From positions 1,550,001 through 1,614,000 of the forward strand of contig CM073202.1 of NCBI GenBank assembly GCA_037042915.1: 64,000 bases of DNA. The letters are read 5' to 3'. This document shows, piece after piece, positions 20,003-31,688 of the stretch; positions within the stretch are counted from its first letter, which is position 1, and each line of letters opens with the position of its first letter. The DNA comes from Auricularia sp. M13. Taxonomy: Eukaryota > Basidiomycota > Agaricomycetes > Auriculariales > Auriculariaceae. Below the pieces are notes generated by a model, which was not told the origin of the DNA, did no database searches, and saw only the letters and a list, made by a program, of their open reading frames with translations. The position numbers and the translations under genes are program-made.

Positions 20003-22669
20003 ATGTCCAAACAGACGCAGAGCTGGGCGCAGCGACGCGCGCGGCTTGCGGGGCTGCTCGGGATCCCCGCGGACGAGCAGGTCGACGAGGAGGGCGAGGC
20101 ATGGATGCTCGACGATCACATATGGAACACGCGCGCGCTGGGCAGGACCCGTGCGCACTGTCGTCGTCGCCGTTGCCATTCAATCTAATCTTCGTAATGC
20201 AGCCGCCAATGGCCCAGAGATCGACCGCCTGCGATTCGGAGAGCGCGATGTGGAGGGCCTGGGCACGGTCGCCAAGGGCCAGTTCGGACTCGTACGTGCC
20301 TCCGCCGTTGTCGCGTGCGCAGCCTGAACGGCATGTGCAGGTCGAGGTCGTCAGGTGCAAGCTGGACCAGCAACTGTATGCGTCCAAGAGCATCGACAAG
20401 AAACTTGCGTGGCGCGCGCGCGAGGTGCGGTCTGCGCATCCTGCCCGTGGCCGTCCGTGCTGATGAATGCGCCAGCAATGTTTCCCGCAAGTCGAGCGCG
20501 ACATCCTGCTCCGCGCGCTCACGACGAACTCCAAATGGGTCCCGCATCTCCTCTGCGCCTTTCAGTCGGCCGAGAAACTCACCATGCTCATGGACTACGC
20601 CGATGGCGGTAACCTTTGGGACCTCGTCGAGTCGCGCGAACAGCCCAGCGACAGCACCATCGCCAGGATACCCGAGTCGGATTTACGATGGTGGATGGCC
20701 CAGGCTGCCTGTGCGATTGAGTGGTGTCACTCGCAAGGATTTGCGCATAGGTGTGTGGGCAACACTTGCGTTCGCTCAACTTCAGCTTATTTGTTCTCAA
20801 GGGACATCAAGCCGCACAACTTCGTCTTCTCGCACCGTACGCTCCGCCTCCGCCTTGTCGACTTTGGCTCAGCCGCACCCTTACTCGCGGCCAGTCGGGA
20901 CGGCGTACAACTCGTACCGAAGCGATTATGTCTCGTGCCATGCGGGACCTGCGACTACATCTCACCCGAAATCCTGAACGCGCACGAAGAGGCTCTCGTG
21001 GCGCTCGAGACTGAGCAGGAAGAGAATACCATGGACGCGCAGTATGACCCCAGCAAGGGTGGGTACGGCAAGGAGGTCGATTGGTGGAGCTTCGGCGCGA
21101 TGTTCTATGAACTTGCGTTCGGCGTCGCCCCATTTTACGCGAAGGATATCCGAAAGACGTATACAAAGATTATCGACCATCATGTCAGCATTATTCTTTT
21201 CCACCTCGTGACAGGGTGTTGAAGAATACTTATGCCTCGTCTTGCAGCGGAACTTGGTCTTCCCCACCCCTCGGATAGTGTCTGCTTCGTGCGTGGACCT
21301 CATCGGCAAGTGCGTCCCTTCCCGCCCCGTCTTCTTCTATACTATGGGGTAGATGGCATTTAGCTTTACTGATACTCAATTGCCACTCCTAGACTTCTAT
21401 GCCATCATGAAACTCGCCTCGGACGGAAGAACGCTCGCGAAGTCCGCGGACATGCCTTCTTCAAGGGTACAGATTGGGCGACCCTTCATGCTCGTAAGAT
21501 TGTCTTCACGTGAGCGCTTTCCGCCATGCCAATCTGAAACCACGGGCACAGAGCAAGCACCACCGACCCTGCAATTGCCGCAGTTCACCAATGGCTTCCC
21601 CGCCCTCACCCCGACGCTTCCTGCAGACGACTCGTTGTTGAAGTCTCATGACGGGCGCGAAGAGGACTTGTCTAGCAGTGTCGGCGGCGGCGGTGCGGGA
21701 AGCGAGCAGCAGCCGTTCGACTTCTCCGCGTTATTCCAGTCGACGATGATGACCCCGGGACATCCCTCCTCCGCGACACGGAGCAAGTCGCTAAACGACA
21801 CCCTCGGATTTCGGACAAAGCACACGGACGCGGCTGCGATGACAGCCTTCATCGGTTTCTCGTGGGGTCCAGCTATCGATGCATTCTCGCATCCGCATGC
21901 CGCTGCGCCACCCCCGCCAGCCCCAGTCGTCCCGGTGGCAATTGCCACGCCGCTGCCCGTACGACCACAGCACCCGCAGAGCGAACCTCCGCCCTTCGTC
22001 ACGCCGCTACGGCCTGGACTGAACGGACTGGGCATGGGGATGTCGCCCGCGCCCAACACGGTGCCGCGCAGCGCGCTCCGCCGCGGGCTGTCTGACCGCG
22101 AGGCGCTGCGGCAACTCGTGGGCTGCGTGAGCGTGAGCGCGCGCAAGCGCGTGCTGCAGTCCGGGCGCACGCCGCGCCTGCCAATGCTGCGCGGGGTCGC
22201 GTTCCGCAACTCGGACGACGGCACGAGCAGCAGGACGAGCGGCGAGGACGAGACGCACCCCATGCCGCCCAGCCCGAGTCCCAGCCCGCGCCCGTCAAGC
22301 AGGATGAGCGGTCGGCTGACCATGCTCTCGGTCTCCACGGGCACGGGAGGCGACCGCTCACGCAGCGCGAGCACGCCCACTTTTGGGCCGCGCAGCCCCT
22401 TCTTGCAGAACCAGAGCGTCAGCGCGAGCACGACTGTGTCAGATCGCTCGATGCTGTCTCAGCCGAGGCCGCGCAAGGTGTCTCCGCCTCTGTCACATGC
22501 AGAAATCAGCGTTGCTGCACCTCCCGCCGAAGATTTTGAGATCGAGGACGAGGAGGACGCGCTGGCGCGGAGGATCGACGAGATGAGCGCGCGGTATTCA
22601 GTGCTGCTGTCGCACATGTCCGACCTCGAGCAGCGTATAGCGCAGGCCGCAATACCCCAGCATTTGTAA
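20003..22669 (+). CDS. AGC-family Ser/Thr protein kinase (DMPK/citron-like) with long C-terminal tail
   Basis: A serine/threonine kinase of the AGC group, probably the DMPK/ROCK/citron branch. Kinase blocks in order: GLGTVAKGQFG (glycine loop), YASKSIDKK (ATP Lys), MLMDYADGGNLWDLV, GFAHRDIKPHNF (catalytic loop HRD), RLVDFGSA (DFG), CGTCDYISPEIL (activation segment/APE), VDWWSFGAMFYELAFGVAPF, YTKIIDH, DLIGKLLCHHETRLGR and HAFFKGTDWATLH. Six or more introns are inferred, with one inside the HRD Arg codon. The tail is 350+ residues: low complexity, rich in Pro, Ser and Arg, ending in a short coiled coil (RRIDEMSARYSVLLSHMSDL). The stop is at 22669. No LIM, PH or CNH domain is visible. An exact orthologue cannot be named. 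A role in polarity or cytokinesis is family-based inference. Confidence 0.85.
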
Positions 22670-22825
22670 TTGTAGAACACACGCGTTGCGGCATTTTGTA
22701 TCACTTTGTACTGCATACAGAACGAGTTGGCGTTGGGGAAGAACGCATGCATAATTGAACCCGGGCGTGCACGTGAAATCCGAGTTTTCACCCCACGCCA
22801 TCGCTGGCCTGCTCGAGGACTGGAC

Positions 22826-23483
22826 ATGGGCCGGTTCGAGCACCAGCGCAAGCAGCTCAAGTTCATCGTCTCTGGCGGCGTCGGCTCGTATTACACCCAC
22901 GTTGTCTCCAACCTCTTCGCCGTTGCGTTCGCTGAGCAGGATGCCGTGTCGCAGTCCGCAAAGTACGCGCCAGCCCTGCTCTGCGACGGTCTCTGTTCTA
23001 ACGCCCCGCGTGCGTCCAGGCTGACGGCGGGCCTGGCGGTGCTGCTGGGCACGCTGACGCTGGCCCTTTTCTTGTACCTCATTCTCGTGCCGTGGATACG
23101 AAATGTCCAGCTCGACGTGCGTCTGATTGCCCCGGACGCCGCCCGCAATTCACTGACGCCTGCCCGTGTGAATCAGTACCAACAATGGCGCGCGTCGCCT
23201 GAATTGCGAACTACAATCACAGTGCGTGGTGCAGCGCCTGCCGTCGGCCGCACGGATTGACTTGGGCCGCAGACACTGACAGTCTCGATCGTGTCCGGCT
23301 GGACGCTCCTCGTCTACGCGCTCTCGGCGGGCACGCCGCTTGGCTTCTTCAAGGCTTTCCTTGGAGGTATGGCGTGCACGTCATTTGCAAGCGATTTACT
23401 GAGTGCTACTGCTTTCAGCAACAAGCCTCTACCTTCTCAGCTTCGGCCTTCTTGGTCTCATCCCCGTCCCACGCAGACTGTAA
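22826..23483 (+). CDS. Small multi-pass membrane protein, unknown function
   Basis: Not recognised. The ATG at 22826 begins a roughly 70-residue N-terminal part, followed by a strong membrane segment (AGLAVLLGTLTLALFLYLILVPW), a loop, and after an intron at about 23221-23270 a second segment (IVSGWTLLVYALSAGTPLGF). A last exon (from about 23419) gives a third, ATSLYLLSFGLLGLIPVPRRL, with the stop at 23481-23483. The hydrophobic parts and the two introns are convincing. The N-terminal frame is less so, because a Ser-rich alternative frame overlaps it around 22840-22980. The C-terminal GLLGLIP pattern occurs in uncharacterised fungal membrane proteins. Confidence 0.5.
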
Positions 23484-23620
23484 TGTCCGTCGATAATAGA
23501 CAGTACATAGCTCTGTAGCTTGTATAAAGCGGTGTGAGTGGCAAATGCGTATACAGTCCGGTACAGTACAGTTACAACTTGAACAGCACAAGATTACAGA
23601 AACCCTTGCTCCCCTAGACT

Positions 23621-24633
23621 TTAGTTCTGCGGCGGCCAGTCGGGCAGGCTGCTGAGCCCCGCATTCAAGAATTCTCTAACGCGACGTTTGCTCGCTGGAT
23701 CGGAGGACTGCTTGTAGCCCTCGAGCACCTCTTTCATCTGAAACTTCGCCGCGGCGATAGTATCTGCAAGCCAACCCTCAGCGTGATGTCGACAAGGCGA
23801 AGGAGAGAGGATGTACCGATGTGAGAGTTTGCCTCGTTCAGAAGATTCTGCCACATAGGCCCTTCCTGCGGCGCGATGTAACCGCGCATGGCAGCGTCCA
23901 CGCGCATCTGGACGTCGCTCTTTCTGCGCTCCCAGTGACTCTGCAGCTCGTCGAAGCGCGCAAAGGCCTGCTTCCAAGAAACGGGATCCCAGCCTTCCAG
24001 CTCGTTCTTGTGCGACAGAATCCATGTGCGCGGATGGTCTTCCGCGCGCGGCTGCGGCAGTCCACCGCGATTTGGATCGCCGTACGCGTTATTCATGCTC
24101 TGCCCCGGGGAAGACCCCCACGCCGACTGTTGCTGCTGTTGCTGCTGCTGCGCTTGCGGATTCAGTGGATCGAACTGCTGCAGGTGCTGGGGCGCCGTGT
24201 TCGCCGGCTGAGGCTGCCATTGCTGCTGCGGCTGCGGCTGGAGGAAGCCCGAGCCATAGCCAGCGCCTGTATACGGTGATTGAGCGTACGAGGGGGAGTA
24301 CACGGCCGGGCTCTGCACGGCCGGGCTGAAGTAACCCGTAGCCACTGGCTGGAGCTGTGTCGGGAATGCGCCGCCGCTCGGGCCAGGCGCAGCGCCGTAC
24401 CCTCCAGGCGATTGGTAGTAGCCAGTAGCAGTCGGTTGAAGCAGCTGCTGCTGCTGGTAGCCAAGCATGCTGGGGCTCGGGGAGCCGTACGCAGCGCCTG
24501 CATATTGCGCGCCACCGCCAGTTTGGTCGAGCGCTGGATATCGATTGTGCGCCGCGTTTGGGTCATCGATGAACGGGTTGTTCGACAGTGGCGACGGCGA
24601 CGAGTAGGCGGGGCCCCATGGGTTCTGCGACAT
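23621..24633 (-). CDS. Gln/Pro/Tyr-rich protein with an NPF motif, unknown function
   Basis: The ATG at 24633 starts MSQNPWGPAYSS and soon gives an NNPFIDDPN segment; NPF is the ligand of EH domains in endocytic adaptors. A low-complexity region rich in Gln, Pro, Tyr, Gly and Ser follows (about residues 20-200), with an 8-residue poly-Gln run. The C-terminal 120 residues are compact and charged: WDPVSWKQAFARFDELQSHW, RVDAAMRGYIAPQEGPMWQN, AKFQMKEVLEGYKQSSDP, ending SSLPDWPPQN. One intron lies near 23760-23817. I do not know the family. An endocytic or trafficking role is a guess from the NPF motif alone. Confidence 0.65.
24128..24151 (-). repeat. CAG/CAA microsatellite coding poly-Gln
   Basis: Eight consecutive Gln codons (minus strand) inside the NPF/Q-rich protein. 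Such tracts often vary in length between strains. Confidence 0.7.
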
Positions 24634-26495
24634 TCACAGAGCGTGATAGTACTGAGGAGCTATGGATCCAGGAGCAAGGCGTTTGCCGGTTCGCGCCGCA
24701 AGGGTGTGCATCGCACAGCCTCCGCGGAACTCGTCATCGCGGAATTCTTGCACTCCGGGAACAATGCGAACGTGTTCCCCGTCCCAAGGCTAAGACATTC
24801 ATTCGACACGAGAGTGCAGCAAACCCTGCACTAGTATTTTCTAATTGATATGCAACATCTGAGCGCATTTGCAGGTCTGACGTGGACCTCAGTGCTGGCA
24901 CCTAACAGAATGGGCTACCGTGACCCCAGCTGGTCAGAGGGGGCCTCGCAACAGAAGTCCAGTCGATCTTAGACGATTTTCAAAATACTAGCTACCTAGT
25001 CATTCTGTCCCAATGTAAGGGACGTCTCGGCGGACCTCTGGGCTTGACGGATTGCCAGCTGAGGAGCACATCAGAGTTAATCGACGTTAATCATCAACGT
25101 GGCAACAGGCTCTTTCTACCATGTAGCAGGGTGATATTCCTTCATTCCACCCGACGCTTCTTCTCGTGAATTTGTTCGGGGGACGTGGAAGCGTGGCTTC
25201 CGTGGCTTTCTCAAGCTCCATTGCCTCGAGGGGACACTCTTCGCGCATAAAATCCGAGACATAAAGCCCCCAATTAATACCACCAAAACTGTATGGGAGA
25301 AATAGTGAGTTATGTAGCTCACTCTTTAAGAGCTGAAATTGCATCGATATATGGGATGATTTCTGCACCTCGCCGATGAACTAACAACTATTCATAAAGC
25401 CCAAGCTGAGCTCTGAAGGTATCTGGAATAACTTCCACAGCTACTTTACCATTTCGACCGTAGCTTCGTGTAATGTGTAATGCCCACCTTTTTAAATAAG
25501 GTTTGATGTACGGAATAGGCCGCTTTTCACTATCGAGACTCGATCAGATTAGATAAAAAGCGTGGGAACGAAGCTACGGTCGAAATGGTACACTACTATA
25601 CAAATTTGTCCTTAGGAAGTCCCGAAGAATATGCATCGAATGGAGTCCGAAGCGTCTTCATCAATCCAAATGGCGTGGGAAGTTCTTTGAATTACAGTAA
25701 GCGGTCGTGAACGTAGTCCAGACCTTGATGAGCCTACTTCGATTGTGAGTTACACCGTAAGTATGGGTATTGGGTAGGACAATCTGGAGCCGCTGTTGTT
25801 TCGATTTTTCGGACTGCGGCTGCGGCAGCGAGAAGTTCGTCGTCCTCAAGCGGTCCCAGGCGTCGGATGTTAAGCATAAGCTGACAGAAGGCTGTAATGA
25901 TCCTCCAACGAAATGCCACTTTGAGCTGTTGTGACTCGAAGCAGACCTGGAATCTTGACCCTCGCACTGAATTTCCCACCGACCCTCGCTCATCCCTTGC
26001 GGGCGGTGACGCCAATACGAGCTGAAACGAAGGCGGGACGCATGATGGCGCAACCGTGCGGAGGATGATTCAAATCACCCGCTCTCCCACGCTCTGCCGT
26101 AGCCGGGAATCGCAACCCAAAAAAGCGGGAACTTGAAGATGAATGTCGGGGTCGAATCAGCCGTTTGAGATACGCGTGAAAGCAGTGCATCGCAGCTCGG
26201 AGAAGGACACGTGGGACACGGCGATCACTCGATTGCGTTGAGATGAGCTCGACGGACCATCTCTTTCTCCGGACGCGTTTACTTACAGTTACAAGCAAGC
26301 TGCGTGTCCACATGTACACATCTGTGTAGTGCTAGACGCTCGAGGGTGAGAGATTTTGGAAGGACACACGACCAGCGGAACGCGACATTTATTGACGGAG
26401 AGGGAAACATATAAGGAGAGTTGTGTAGCTAGATTAACGAGCGACGGCGCACAGCGGGAGAAACCAGTGAGGTGCAAGGAAAGCAGAGAAAGGTT
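24634..26495. other. 1.9-kb gene-poor region with a MITE
   Basis: No conserved ORF found. It is less GC-rich than its neighbours and contains a 144-bp inverted-repeat element at 25447-25590. The short minus-strand frames (for example 25087-25368 and 25734-26053) carry no motif I recognise. Confidence 0.5.
25447..25590. mobile_element. Stowaway/mariner-like MITE with perfect 23-bp inverted repeats
   Basis: Positions 25447-25469 (TACCATTTCGACCGTAGCTT..) are the exact reverse complement of 25568-25590. If the outermost TA on each side is the target duplication, the element is 25449-25588, 140 bp, with ends starting CCATTTCGACCG. A looser inward extension (CCCACCTTTTTA against CCCACGCTTTTTA) lengthens the hairpin. 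It has no coding capacity. TA duplication, short length and TIRs fit a Tc1/mariner-type MITE. Confidence 0.75.
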
Positions 26496-28999
26496 TTAGT
26501 GGTGAGCGCGCATCTTCTGCACGTACGCCTTGTCCTCTGGAGACAACAAGCCTTCGTAGCGCTCGAAGTCTGACGTGGCAGCTTGGAAGTCGTGGTCGAT
26601 AATGTCCGCGATCTGCTTGCTGCGGGGTGTTATCTTTGCCTTGAACGGCTCCGGGCAGGTCAGGATGCCCTAGCAATTAAGCGATGTCAGTTCCTGCTGC
26701 GAAACGCACAAGCAGAGTAGACGGCCGTCGTACCTTAGCGTAGTTGTAGGTGTCGACTTTCTCAGGTTCGCCAGTGACAGGGTCTGTGACAGGCGCGTAG
26801 TTGAACGCCCAGATCAGACGCGTGACGTTCATTCCCTGAGCGAGCCCTGTTCAGCATCGCGGTTATGGGAATTGACATGAGCGTACGATGGAGTTCTTAG
26901 CCAGGTGGATCCCGGGACAAATACGCCTTTAAGATCAATGAGCACACAAGGACAAAGACGGCGGTCACCGCCCGACGCGCACCTGCCGTAGCCAAACGCC
27001 TATACGTCCCGTGGTCAGCTGTCGGCGATGCGGGAGAAGAAGCACCCGGCGACTTACGAGGTTGTCGCGGAAGTCCTTCGTGTCCACGCCGTCGCGAACA
27101 CCGAACTCGTTCTTCACGAAACGCTCCGGCTCGAAAGCTTCCGCGTTCTCAAAGAGGTTCTCATCGTGGAATATGCCCCCTGCAAAGACTCAGATACGAC
27201 GACAGGGGTATTTGAGAAAGCCTACAGTTGTTGATGAAGATGGTGCAGTCCTTCGGGATCAAGTAACCCTTGTACTGGAAAAGATGAGTGCATTGAGGGT
27301 CGGAATTCCGAGGGCTTACGCGTTCGTCCGAAAGTGCACCGTGGGGGATGCAAAGGGGAGCGACAGGTCGCCAGCGGTGCACCTACATATCCCTGAGCTC
27401 CACTTCACTCGCGTTGCAACCAATAGCGCTTACCTCCTTGATGATTGCTTGAATGTACGGCAAGTTGGGCAGGTCGTCGAGGTTTGGGGCACGCTCATGA
27501 CCGACGACGCGGTCGACTTCCTCTTGAGCCTTGCGCTGCACATCCGGGTACGAGAGCAAGGCGAGCACCAGGGTTTGCAGGTAAGACGAGGTCGTGTCCG
27601 ATCCACCTTCGAGCAAAACGCCGCCGAGGTAGCTAACATCAGATCAGCAAAGGTCTGCAACGTAAAGAAGGCTGAACGGTGAGTACCCGGCGAGTTCGCG
27701 CGTGAGGCCGAACTCTTCGCGGCGCTCGATAACTTCTTCGAGGAAGCCTGTTGGCGCCGCAGGTCAGCAGGAGCGGGGCGATTGCTAACCGGAAAGGGAG
27801 CATACAGCCGGTGTGTTTGCCGTCCTTGAGCCGATTTTCGCACTCCTCGAGCAGGCCAAAGTAAAGCTTGCGCTGCAAACGGCGGACTTCACGGCACAGG
27901 GTCTTCCAAGATGCCCAACGCTCGGGGACCTTGCCAAGAATGGGAATGAGGTCAACAGGCTAACAGATGCGTCCGTTATCAGTGTCACGCGGACGACCCA
28001 AATAGGATGCAGGTACCGGATGCGCGCCGGGCTCAAGGGCATGTTCCCAGAGGTGCTGGACGTGGAAAAAGTCTGTCACTTCCGACGTTTCGAAGCGTGG
28101 CGCGCGGCGACCAAAGAGCACGCTCATGATGATGGACGACGAGTTGCGGCGCAAGTGGGTGTAGAATTTCTAGGATGATGATCAGGCACGGCGACCGCAG
28201 CGCGGCGATCGTTCGCGGGAGCAAAAGCGTACCTCCGGCTCGTGCAAAATGTCGTAGAGCACCTGCGACGACTCTGCCTGCTGAATGTGCACATGCTCTG
28301 CGCATGCCTGCGGCGTCAGGATGGCATGGGCCGTGCGACGCAGCGCGCGCCAGTCTTCCGTGTACTGTATCGGCCGTTAGCTGAGCAGCGCGGGACCAGA
28401 AGCCAAGCTGGCGTAACGTACACGGGCGAGCACCATGTTCTTGCCGTCTGATGCGCGATTTGGTGAGCATTGTGCATTCCAGCTGTCAGGCCGTCACTTG
28501 CCAGTGATCCTGTCTACCATAAAGTTCTAGGGCATTTATGAGCAAGCCGGTGGCACTGACAGCAAGGGCACGATGCGCACCGCGGGCCGGTCTACAGTGG
28601 TGGCCGAGCGGCGGTCCATGAGCTCCTTGACGGACTCGATGCTCGTCAGGACGATCACGGTCCCACTCGCGAGCTTGAGCTGTCGGCCAATCAGGTGGCG
28701 CCGAATGCGCGCAGAGCACCGCGAACTCACACTGTACACCTCGCCATACTCCCGCGCCCATTCTGTGAGCCTAAGCCATGCCCGTCAGTGTCCAAAAGAA
28801 GCTCGTCTTTTTGCGCCGCTCACTTGTAATGCGCAAACTCCTTGGGAAACATATGCAAGTTGCCCAGCACTGGCGCTGTGGGAGGTCCGGGCGGCAGGTC
28901 CTTCTCGCGCTTCCCGACGTTCTTCAGCTTGACGAACGTGTAAAGCGCGACGAGGCCGACGCCGACATAGTAGGGATTGACTGGGAGTGAGGACAACAT
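26496..28999 (-). CDS. Cytochrome P450 monooxygenase
   Basis: A microsomal class II P450 that hydroxylates an unknown substrate with electrons from a reductase. The N-terminus at 28999 has a membrane anchor ([19 protein letters not shown]), then the Pro-rich hinge [15 protein letters not shown]. Further: [16 protein letters not shown]-helix [17 protein letters not shown] with the oxygen-activating AGxDTT-type core; the K-helix ends in EVHRWRP-like sequence (I see HRWRPVAPL); heme loop [19 protein letters not shown] with the Cys ligand split from its Arg by an intron; C-terminus ending YVQKMRAHH. The stop is 26496-26498. There are many introns of about 50 nt. It resembles the broad basidiomycete expansion of CYP64/CYP5144-type enzymes, but I cannot name a family or pathway, and no other secondary-metabolism gene is adjacent. 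Confidence 0.88.
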
Positions 29000-29440
29000 G
29001 GGGGCTCGAGCGTGAGAGGCGCGAAGTGTTCCATCCGTCTCATCTGGAACTTTTTCAATATAGAGCCGAGCAGCCTTTGCTCGGATCAGACGCGAGCCTC
29101 GGACGCAGGGACCTCGGTACGCGTCCCAAGCGAGCGTGGTTACCGATTACCGCCGGGTTCGCGTGGAAAGAAGCTCCGCCCAGTTTGCTTCGGACGCGTG
29201 TCATCCTCCTGGAAATTCAATCACCGTTCAATTCAATGTCGTAACTGCCACGATCAATAATCCGGCGGCTGTCACTCGTCGTCACGCCGTGCTTCGCTAC
29301 CTCACAAACATAGACTTTTCCCGCTTGCACGCCAACAGCCTATAAAGACAGGGGACGCGCTCTTTCATATTCCCCGCCCTGGTCAACAGTCTGCCACCGA
29401 AACCCGCGTTCCCGCTCGCCTCACATCTTCGCCCGTGATC
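29000..29440. other. Divergent promoter region between the P450 and DUF6534 genes
   Basis: Contains a TATAAAG box near its right end (29341-29347). No gene seen. Confidence 0.5.
29341..29347 (+). promoter_or_regulatory. Candidate TATA box of the DUF6534-type gene
   Basis: TATAAAG about 100 bp upstream of the ATG at 29441, in sense orientation. Confidence 0.45.
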
Positions 29441-31117
29441 ATGTCGGCCAACCCACCCCCGGATGTCATCGTCAAGACCTTTGGGCCATTCCTCACGGGT
29501 TTGTGCTAATAGACGCTCGCGTTTTGGACCATGGTGCTCATTGCACACCAGGAATCATGTTGCAACAGCTTTTTATGGGCGTTTTCGTCGTCCAGGTGAG
29601 CCATGGACATTATCCCGCGACTATATCAGTTGATCCCGCGCGCCCAGGTCTACGATTATACGCGCATGTTCCAGCGGGACCCGCTCTACATCAAGGCGCT
29701 TGTGGGCGTCCTTGCCACAGCGACTACCCTTCAGGCGGTCATGGACTATGTCACTCTTTATCGTTGCGCGGTCACGTATTATGGTGAGTCCCTCTCATCG
29801 GCGCCCTGCATCTCCGCAGCGCGAAGCTTACCGCTTTCCCGGCGCTCAGGAAACTTTGACAAGTTTGACGACACCGGTAAACCAGGGCGCTTTATGGCAC
29901 ATTCAAGCATCTAACTCGTTTCAGATTGGTCGTTATGGTGGGAAATCGCAGGTGTGTTTGCAGCATGCGATGGACGTGCCAAGTGCTGTATTGATCGGAG
30001 TATAGTGACCGCCATAATTGGTACCATTGCTCAGGCATTCTTCCTGACGCGCTGTTGGAGCGTAAGTAAAACCCCGGTTCTGCCCTGAACATCTAGGGTT
30101 TATCTTTTCTTCCAGGCAACGAAGAGCAAAATCGTCGTTGGAGTTGGATCATGTGGTATGTTGTGTTGCTTAATCCGGATCCCATCGTCACCATTTCGCG
30201 TTAGCTATCGTGGCGTCCTTGGTATCTGGTATCATTTCTACCGTAGAATTCCAGAGGATCAAACGGTTGAGGTATGTGCTTCTCCGCAAACGTTGCTCGC
30301 GGTGCTCAACGACGTCCAAAGCTTGGTGCCCCAGATCCCAGTGCCGATCACATTCTGGCTCGTCGCAGTATGTTTCCTTGCACATGATAGTCATCTAGGT
30401 CATCCTCACCGCTCTACAGACGGCTATTATCGACCTCGGCATTGCGGCCGTGCTCGTCATTTCGCTTCTCCGCATGAAGACTCCCTTCCGGAAGTCGGTA
30501 TCATGCGTCCCTCGTTCCTCCTGCGCTGAGCGCTGAGCTGTCGCAGGACTGAAGCGATCATCACCAAAATGATTCGCGTGACGATGGAGACTTCCTCGCT
30601 CACGGCCGCGGTGGCCGTCATCAACCTCATTCTCTATCTCGGTCTTCCCGGACAGGCGTTCCAGTAAGTTGCACTCGGAGAGAATCTGTGGACGTCTTGA
30701 AATTCACGCTTTCTTAGCCTTCTGCCTCAACTGACCATGGGCAAATTGTACGTCCTCTTCAGGGTCGCTGGTGGTCAGGTTGCTGATCATTGCAACGATT
30801 CGACTATAGCTACGCCATCTCGGTCATGGTTACGCTCGCATCCCGCAAAGAGCTGCGAGACATCATCCAGCAAGCTGAATACGCGAGCTACATCGCCACA
30901 ACCATGCAGTCGACTGTCAAGCCTTCCGCGCCCGGTATCAAGGTCCATTGCTTGCGCTGCCGATGCCACCGTACTCATATGTTTTAAGGTCACAACTCAG
31001 ACGACGATAGGTGACCCGAACAACGACATCGAGCTCGGGCACCGTAAAACTATGCCGCTGAACCCGAGTGAGGAGGATGTTCAGACCGACTACGACGACA
31101 GCAAGGCGCGAATCTAA
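29441..31117 (+). CDS. DUF6534-type seven-helix membrane protein
   Basis: An integral membrane protein of the kind annotated DUF6534 in basidiomycetes; function unknown. The ATG at 29441 starts MSANPPPDVIVKTFGPFL and continues after an intron with GIMLQQLFMGVFVVQ (helix 1), a loop with YDYTRMFQRDP, ALVGVLATATTLQAVMDYVT (helix 2), IIGTIAQAFFLTRCW (helix 3), IVASLVSGIISTVEF (helix 4), a further pair around AIIDLGIAAVLVISLLRMKT, then SLTAAVAVINLILYLGLPG and YAISVMVTLASRKELR. The C-terminal tail is soluble and acidic, with the stop at 31115-31117. About nine short introns. Members are numerous and lineage-specific in mushroom genomes; a receptor-like role has been suggested only from topology. 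Confidence 0.75.
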
Positions 31118-31688
31118 AGCCCATGCTTGTCGGGATTGCCTATCATTCCCTCCCATTTAATCCTCCGCTATCGTATATTCGTCTCTTATGTTTCGTGTTC
31201 GCTGGTCCGGACCGGGGTGGGGTTGGATGTGCGTTCTGTGATCGGTGTGCACGACAGCCCGCTATCGCGGGCTTGACGGCCGCAGGTACTAATCGAAAAA
31301 AGCTGTTGTGTCTGCTCGCTGGCGCGCTGTCGTGTTGCACTCGGGAAATCCTACTCTCTCTTGGTCCGCTCATTCATCTTCATCTCGCCATCTCCGCACC
31401 GTCTTCACACATTTCTTCTCCGTTTAAATACGGAACATGACATGATTGTTGACCAGGTCCACAAGATTTTATTGCTGACACCCAAGAAGTGACTTCGGAC
31501 GACTGAACGAGATGCAGCTGTGGGAGCGAGACCGTGCGAACGACTCCACGCGTGACCTGTCACGTTGGAGATTGATCCCGCGGTAGCAGGAAGGACATAA
31601 CCTCATGCATCATTGCGCGTGAAGACAGAAGGTCGCACTAGTCACCGCCTGAGACCACAGCTGTTCACCGAGCTGTTTGACGGTGCCG
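31118..31688. other. Convergent intergenic region, no gene seen
   Basis: Lies between the stops of the DUF6534 gene (+) and the Lys-rich gene (-). No conserved ORF, RNA or repeat seen. Confidence 0.5.

Noticed and set aside
21646-22431. A 261-codon minus-strand ORF
   Set aside because: It is a shadow of the low-complexity tail of the AGC kinase, which has a continuous splice-supported model on the plus strand.
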